A stretch of 10,859 nt of DNA, from positions 1-10,859 of the forward strand of contig CANNUR010000085.1 in assembly GCA_947523045.1 (NCBI GenBank), in the 5' to 3' direction. Below are positions 6,993 to 10,859 of this stretch, piece after piece; the first letter of the stretch is position 1; the number at the start of each line of letters is the position of its first letter. Made by a program: the position numbers and the translations under genes. The DNA comes from an uncultured Prosthecobacter sp. Its GTDB lineage: Bacteria; Verrucomicrobiota; Verrucomicrobiia; Verrucomicrobiales; Verrucomicrobiaceae. The notes beneath the pieces were generated by a model that was given only the letters and a program-made list of their open reading frames with translations, was not told where the DNA came from and ran no database searches.

Positions 6993-9900
6993 TCAGCGCA
7001 CGGTGACGAAGTCGTTGTGATTGAACAGGGCCTGCAGGACCAGCGGGCGGCTGAGTTGGGCGAGCGATGCTAGGCAGGCGGCGGTCTCCTCGGCGCTGGC
7101 GTTGCGACCGAGCACGGCGAGGAAACCGTCGCGGATGAAGTCGCGGTCGTCGCGCCCCTTGAGGCGCTCGGTCAGGGCGGTGGCGCAGTCGTGCGACAGG
7201 CGACTGTTCACCAGGGCCAGGGCCTGCTGCGGAGCGACGCTTTCCTCGCGCCGGTAGCACTCGAGCACGCTGGCGTTGTCGAAGACCCCGAGGAAGAGGT
7301 TTTGCTCATTGGCGGTCTGGTTGAAGTAGAGCGAGCGGCGGGCGGTGGTCTCCAGCTTGACCGGATCGAGGGTGGGACCGCCGAGGCTGGGATCAAGTCG
7401 GCCGCTGACCTGCAGCAGGCTGTCGCGCACCGCCTGCGCTTCCAGGCGACGGGCGTTCATGCGCCAGAAGTGCAGGTTGTCGGGATCGGCGGCCAGCGTT
7501 TGGGCATCGGCACCGGCGTTCGAGGACAGGCGGGCGTAGGTCGCGCTCAGCACGAGTTCGCGGTGCAGCCACTTCAGGCTCCAGCCGTTCTTCATGAAAC
7601 GCACGGCCAGGGTGTCGAGCACATCCTGATGCAGCGGCGCCGGGCTGCGCCGACCGAAGTCGCTGACATCGGCCACCAGCGGCGTGCCGAAGTGGCGCAG
7701 CCAGACATGGTTGACAAGCACGCGCGCGGTCAGCGGGTTGGCCTCGTCGGCGATCCAGCGTGCCAGCGCCAGGCGACGACCACTGCTGGTTTCCGGGAAG
7801 CGTTGCACCTCGGTGTTGCCGGCCTCATCCGGACCCTCCTGGGCCTTCAGACTGGCGCGCACCAGGCTGTAGGTGTCGCCAGGCTCCGCGATCTTCTTGC
7901 GTGCCTCCGCCAGGGCGGCGCGTGCCTCCTTCAGTTTCTTCTCCGCGGCCGCTTTCTTTTTGGCGTCCTGAAGGTCGCCGCTGTGCTCGGCCTGAAACAG
8001 GTCGACCTCGGCCTGGGCCAGCCGGCGTCGCGCATCGGCGCTGGCTGCGGCGCGGGCGAGTGCCTGGTCGGTCGGCCGGCTCTCGGCGGCATGCACGGCG
8101 CGCAACCAGACGGGGCGGGTCTCGGCGAGAGCCAGACGGAGGCGGGCGAGCTGCCGTGGATGGGCAGTGGCGAGCTGCGGCGCCTGGCCGGCCGGCTGCA
8201 TCGGCACCTCGGGGGCGAGAGCAGCCACGTGCAGGGCATGGAAGTCGGCGGCGGCATCGAAGGCGGCGAGGCGTAGGCGACCCTCGGCGGGGCGATCGCT
8301 GAGCCGGTGGCTGAGGATGAGTTGACCGTCGAGCCGGACGTTGAGCAGGTCGCCACGCACGCGCAGCTCCAGCTCGTAAGGCTGGCCGGTGCGGATCGGC
8401 AGGGCCTTGGCGGCACCGGCGGGATAACTCGTGTTGCCGCCGCGGCTGAGCGACACCTGCACCTTGCTGCCCCCCTCGACGGCGCTGGCATAAACGAGCG
8501 TGTCGTCGTTGCCGACACCGTCAAAGGCGAGACCGACCGATTTCCACTTGTCGCCACCCGTGATGGTGAAGCGGGCGGTGGCGGTGAAGTCGCGCGGGTG
8601 CGGCTGGCGCAGCTCGAGCTGGCGTCGCTTCATGCCCGTCTCCAACTGACGCAGCCGGCCCGCGCTCCAACGCCAGTCGCCGGCGAGACGGTCGTAACGT
8701 CCGGGTGACTCGGCTTGGAAGTCGTCGGTCAGGGGAGCGAAAGCGACCGGGGCTGCCTTTGTCTGTTCCGGCTTAGCAGTCGTCGTCGCTTCCAGCTTGG
8801 CAAGCTGCTCCCTGGCGGCCTGGATTTCCGCTTCGGCGACGCGCAGTTGATCCTGCAGGACAAAGGGCAGCAGCAGCGGGCGGGTGCTGGTCGGCGGCAG
8901 CGCCACCGGTTGCACGGCGAAGGTCGCGCCCTTCAGTGCCTTGGGCACGCCGGGTTCGAGCGGGCGCGACTTGTCCTCGTTCTTGTCATCGCCGCGCACA
9001 TGGCGCCAGGTCGGGCGGTCGAGGTGGAGGTCGAAGACGCGCGGCAGGCCGTCCTTTTCGAGGTCGGTCACCCCGGGCTGCGGATCGAGGCGCACGTGCA
9101 GCGGCTCAAACACCGCGCGCATCCGGTAGTACTCGGCGTGATCGATGGGGTCGTACTTGTGGTCGTGGCATTTCACGCACTGCATGGTCAGGCCGAGAAA
9201 GGCGCGGTTGGTGTGCTCCAGCGTGTCGTCGAGCCAGGTGGTGCGGTTGAAGAGGTAGTAGCTGCGTGCGAGAAAGCCGGTGGCGCGCAGGTTGGCGCGG
9301 TCCTCGGGCGCGAGTTCATCGGCCGCGAGCATCTGCAGGATCATCGTGTCGTACCCCTTGTCGGTGTTGAGCGATTCAACAATCCAGTCGCGCCAGTGCC
9401 ACAGATGCTTCTGGCTGTTGCGCAGCTGGTTGCCGAGTCCGTACCAGTCCGAGTAACGCCAGACATCCATGAAGTGCCGACCCCAGCGCTCGCCGTACTG
9501 GGGCGAGGCGAGCAGGCGGTCGACCACCTGGGCGCGCGCGGTCGCCGTGGCGTCGGACCCGGCGGCAGAGGCCGCGGGCGTTTGCGTGGCCAGAAATTCG
9601 CGGATGGCCTGCGGGGAAGGCGGCAGCCCCGTGAGATCGAGGAAAACACGCCGCAGCCACGTTTCCGGCGGGGCCGGCGGTTGCGCTTTCAGGCCGCGCG
9701 CGGCGAGTTTCTGATCGAGCAGCGCATCGATGGAAGCACCGCGATCCTCGGGGCGCTGGTAGGCCCAGTGCGAGTTCGGGTCGGGCTCGGGTTGTTCATC
9801 GGCCGGCCCCGGCGCACCGGCGCTGATCCAGGCCTTGAGCAGGTCGATCTGTTCCTGCGTCAGCGCCGCGCCCTCGCCCTCGGGCGGCATGCGCTCGTCG

Positions 9901-10139
9901 AGGTCATGGCTCGTGACCCGCTCCAGCAGCAGCGCGCCGTTATCGGCGAACAGGTCGCCCGCATCGCCGCCCTGGCGCATGAGGGCGACCGTGTCCATGC
10001 GCAGGCCGGCCTTCTGCTTGAGCGCGCCGTGGCAGGCGTAGCAGCGCTCCTGCAGCAGCGGCTTGATGTCGCGCGCATAATCCGCCGCCGGCAGCAGGGC
10101 CGGGAGGAGCAGGAGACTGGCGGACAGAAGGCAGCGCAT
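6993..10139 (-). CDS. Secreted DUF1549/DUF1553 protein with cytochrome c-like motifs
   Basis: A 1048-aa exported protein of the PSCyt1-PSCyt2(DUF1549)-PSD1(DUF1553) type typical of Planctomycetes and Verrucomicrobia; its function is not established. The ATG at 10139 opens a signal peptide, MRCLLSASLLLLPALLPA. Domains: planctomycete cytochrome C domain with CYACH at 33-37; DUF1549 about 135-345 with LRRVFLDLTGLPP near 160 and a second CxxCH, CVKCH, at 321-325; a concanavalin/LamG-like beta domain about 468-642; a Lys/Ala-rich coiled coil about 720-750; and DUF1553 about 785-1045 (TSSGRRLALARWIA, NHVWLRHFG, a closing FNHNDFVTVR). The two CxxCH motifs predict covalent haem c. Its usual partner DUF1501 lies downstream on the same strand beyond an inserted opposite gene. 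Hairpin repeat D and a tandem repeat lie upstream of its start; no strong promoter is evident. Confidence 0.93.
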   Translation of the reverse strand: MRCLLSASLLLLPALLPAADYARDIKPLLQERCYACHGALKQKAGLRMDTVALMRQGGDAGDLFADNGALLLERVTSHDLDERMPPEGEGAALTQEQIDLLKAWISAGAPGPADEQPEPDPNSHWAYQRPEDRGASIDALLDQKLAARGLKAQPPAPPETWLRRVFLDLTGLPPSPQAIREFLATQTPAASAAGSDATATARAQVVDRLLASPQYGERWGRHFMDVWRYSDWYGLGNQLRNSQKHLWHWRDWIVESLNTDKGYDTMILQMLAADELAPEDRANLRATGFLARSYYLFNRTTWLDDTLEHTNRAFLGLTMQCVKCHDHKYDPIDHAEYYRMRAVFEPLHVRLDPQPGVTDLEKDGLPRVFDLHLDRPTWRHVRGDDKNEDKSRPLEPGVPKALKGATFAVQPVALPPTSTRPLLLPFVLQDQLRVAEAEIQAAREQLAKLEATTTAKPEQTKAAPVAFAPLTDDFQAESPGRYDRLAGDWRWSAGRLRQLETGMKRRQLELRQPHPRDFTATARFTITGGDKWKSVGLAFDGVGNDDTLVYASAVEGGSKVQVSLSRGGNTSYPAGAAKALPIRTGQPYELELRVRGDLLNVRLDGQLILSHRLSDRPAEGRLRLAAFDAAADFHALHVAALAPEVPMQPAGQAPQLATAHPRQLARLRLALAETRPVWLRAVHAAESRPTDQALARAAASADARRRLAQAEVDLFQAEHSGDLQDAKKKAAAEKKLKEARAALAEARKKIAEPGDTYSLVRASLKAQEGPDEAGNTEVQRFPETSSGRRLALARWIADEANPLTARVLVNHVWLRHFGTPLVADVSDFGRRSPAPLHQDVLDTLAVRFMKNGWSLKWLHRELVLSATYARLSSNAGADAQTLAADPDNLHFWRMNARRLEAQAVRDSLLQVSGRLDPSLGGPTLDPVKLETTARRSLYFNQTANEQNLFLGVFDNASVLECYRREESVAPQQALALVNSRLSHDCATALTERLKGRDDRDFIRDGFLAVLGRNASAEETAACLASLAQLSRPLVLQALFNHNDFVTVR

Positions 10140-10212
10140 GGGGCAGGCAGGAATACGCCGCCCAAAGCCCCGCGTTATCGGGGTCGTGAAGGGGGGCGCC
10201 AGAGGTGGGCCT

Positions 10213-10239
10213 ACGGAACAGACGGAAAGCACGGAAAGG
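10213..10239. repeat. Three tandem 9-bp repeats (ACGGAANNN)
   Basis: ACGGAACAG, ACGGAAAGC and ACGGAAAGG lie head to tail. The ACGGAA core is constant and the last three bases vary. This is an intergenic microrepeat with no coding support, about 75 bp upstream of the DUF1553 gene start. Confidence 0.6.
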
Positions 10240-10293
10240 GAAGCGTCCGTTGATGGAGGAGGGTTGATGGGGTTCAGAAGGGAGCGTTCCCGT

Positions 10294-10325
10294 GTAGGCG
10301 CCGTCGCCAGACGGCGGGGCTTGGG
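10294..10325 (+). repeat. Hairpin repeat, copy D
   Basis: GTAGG, stem CGCCGTC (10299-10305) / GACGGCG (10310-10316) around GCCA, then GGGCTTGGG. It has the same architecture as copies A-C, about 3.7 kb away, with a third stem sequence that is again fully complementary. Confidence 0.75.
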
Positions 10326-10498
10326 TGGGGTGGACACGGTTCCAAAACCCGAAGGTCCGCAGATCGAGATGGCTATCGACTTCGATTTCCGCCATTACCA
10401 CGGCGAGTGGGCACACGACCATTTGGTTGCAGCCGTCAAAGACGATATTGTGCGGGGGCGCGTGGCTCCTTGATATCTGATATGAACAACTTTTGTGG

Positions 10499-10518
10499 AG
10501 AACTCGAAGAAGAGCTCT
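10499..10518 (-). terminator. Hairpin after the sialidase-like gene, possible terminator
   Basis: In minus-strand RNA, AGAGCUC pairs with GAGUUCU across a UUCUUC loop (seven pairs, one of them G-U), 22 bp past the stop codon of the gene ending at 10541. No U tract follows, so termination here is only plausible. Confidence 0.35.
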
Positions 10519-10540
10519 AACAGACGTTGAATCCAAGCTG

Positions 10541-10859
10541 CTACTGATGCATCCCCTCCAGTGCATTGAGCCGCAGGGTGGCGAGGTAGATGGCGGATTT
10601 GGCTTCGTGGCTGGAGTAGTAGCTGACGAGGACGCGGTTTTGGTCGGGTTCGACGACGAGGCCGGCGTAGCTGCAGTCGCCGCCGCTGGGCAGGTCGAGC
10701 AGGGGGGTGAACTGGGCGCGGTCGATGTCGAGCAGGCCGAGGCGCATTTTTTCGCCGGCGCCGCGGGTGGCGGCGAGCCAGCGGCCGTTGGGCAGTTGCA
10801 CGAGGTTGGGGCCGCCGAGGGGCAGGTTGAGCTCGCGGTATTCCCAGTCGGTGAAGGGG
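10541..10859 (-). CDS. Sialidase-like (BNR/beta-propeller) protein, C-terminal end (partial)
   Basis: The last 105 residues of a protein whose frame stays open to the window edge; the start is outside. The visible part resembles the final blades of exo-alpha-sialidase-like six-bladed propellers: GGPNLVQLPNGRWLAATR, then SGGDCSYAGLVVEPDQNRVLVSYYSSHE, then SAIYLATLRL and a short tail. In many PVC bacteria such proteins (BNR-repeat, sialidase-superfamily) are secreted and numerous, and only some are true sialidases. Catalytic residues cannot be checked here because most of the Arg triad and the Asp lie N-terminal to this piece. The gene is on the same strand as the DUF1553 gene but 401 bp upstream of it, with a hairpin after its stop, so co-transcription is doubtful. 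The stop is TAG. Confidence 0.7.
   Translation of the reverse strand, partial: PFTDWEYRELNLPLGGPNLVQLPNGRWLAATRGAGEKMRLGLLDIDRAQFTPLLDLPSGGDCSYAGLVVEPDQNRVLVSYYSSHEAKSAIYLATLRLNALEGMHQ

Larger units (their letters stand above)
10140..10540. other. Intergenic region, no supported gene
   Basis: These 401 bp separate the DUF1553 gene start from the end of the sialidase-like gene. Contents: a weak hairpin CCCCG/CGGGG (10168-10183), three tandem 9-mers (10213-10239), a short direct repeat TTGATGG (about 10250-10270), hairpin repeat D (10294-10325), and from about 10330 an AT-richer stretch with several ATCGA/TTCGAT words. A 34-codon frame (10369-10473, +) exists, but I cannot support it as a gene. 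The promoter of the DUF1553 gene should lie here, though no clear -35/-10 pair is visible. Confidence 0.6.

Noticed and set aside
8715..10253. 512-codon plus-strand frame opposite the DUF1553 gene
   Set aside because: It mirrors a confident gene and has no recognisable domain; it is a GC-driven shadow.
10369..10473. 34-codon plus-strand frame starting MAIDFDFRHYHGEW
   Set aside because: It is too short, has no ribosome-binding site or recognised family, and lies in a region of repeats; it is better treated as intergenic.
10480..10550. tRNA-like look (GTTGAATCC near 10525)
   Set aside because: Only a T-loop-like string is present; no acceptor, D-arm or anticodon arm can be assembled around it.

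Overview
The window is GC-rich bacterial chromosome, densely coded on both strands. The gene set points to the PVC superphylum, most likely Verrucomicrobiota. It contains a paired DUF1549/DUF1553 cytochrome-like protein and DUF1501 protein, an exported polysaccharide-pyruvyl-transferase-like protein, and a BNR-type sialidase-like protein. Two palindromes fit the TGTTC-N4-GAACA LexA box that I recall as described for Verrucomicrobia. The phylum call is inference: Planctomycetes share most of these families, and using the LexA-like sites for taxonomy is partly circular.

Layout. 1-185 (+) is the 3' end of leucyl-tRNA synthetase, followed by a GC-rich hairpin. 273-2870 (+) is a secreted M1 zinc aminopeptidase with a C-terminal HEAT-repeat array and coiled coil. 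2917-4173 (+) is an exported pyruvyl-transferase-family protein, probably co-transcribed with it. 4182-4643 (-) is a dCMP-deaminase-like zinc enzyme. 4644-4761 is an AT-rich divergent control region packed with palindromes, two of them LexA-box-like. The second overlaps the start codon of a 63-aa orphan protein at 4762-4953 (+). 4962-6386 (-) is a DUF1501 protein with a twin-arginine leader. 6387-6632 is a divergent intergenic region with three copies of a hairpin repeat. 6633-6986 (+) is a 117-aa two-helix membrane protein resembling a 2TM channel. 6993-10139 (-) is a large secreted DUF1549/DUF1553 protein with two CxxCH motifs and an internal concanavalin-like domain. 10140-10540 is non-coding as far as I can see and holds a fourth hairpin repeat, a 9-bp tandem repeat and an AT-richer segment. 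10541-10859 (-) is the C-terminal end of a sialidase-like beta-propeller protein that runs off the window.

How the genes fit together. Four or five of the nine genes encode exported proteins (aminopeptidase, pyruvyl-transferase-like, DUF1501, DUF1553 and perhaps the sialidase-like protein), which suits a cell that degrades external peptides and complex glycans. The DUF1553 and DUF1501 genes normally sit next to each other; here an opposite-strand membrane gene and the hairpin cluster lie between them. The most promising undescribed item is the small gene at 4762-4953 under what looks like a double SOS operator, divergent from a nucleotide-metabolism deaminase. The best structural finding is the hairpin repeat family, whose stems differ in sequence between copies but stay fully complementary around a constant TC-GCCA-GA tip.
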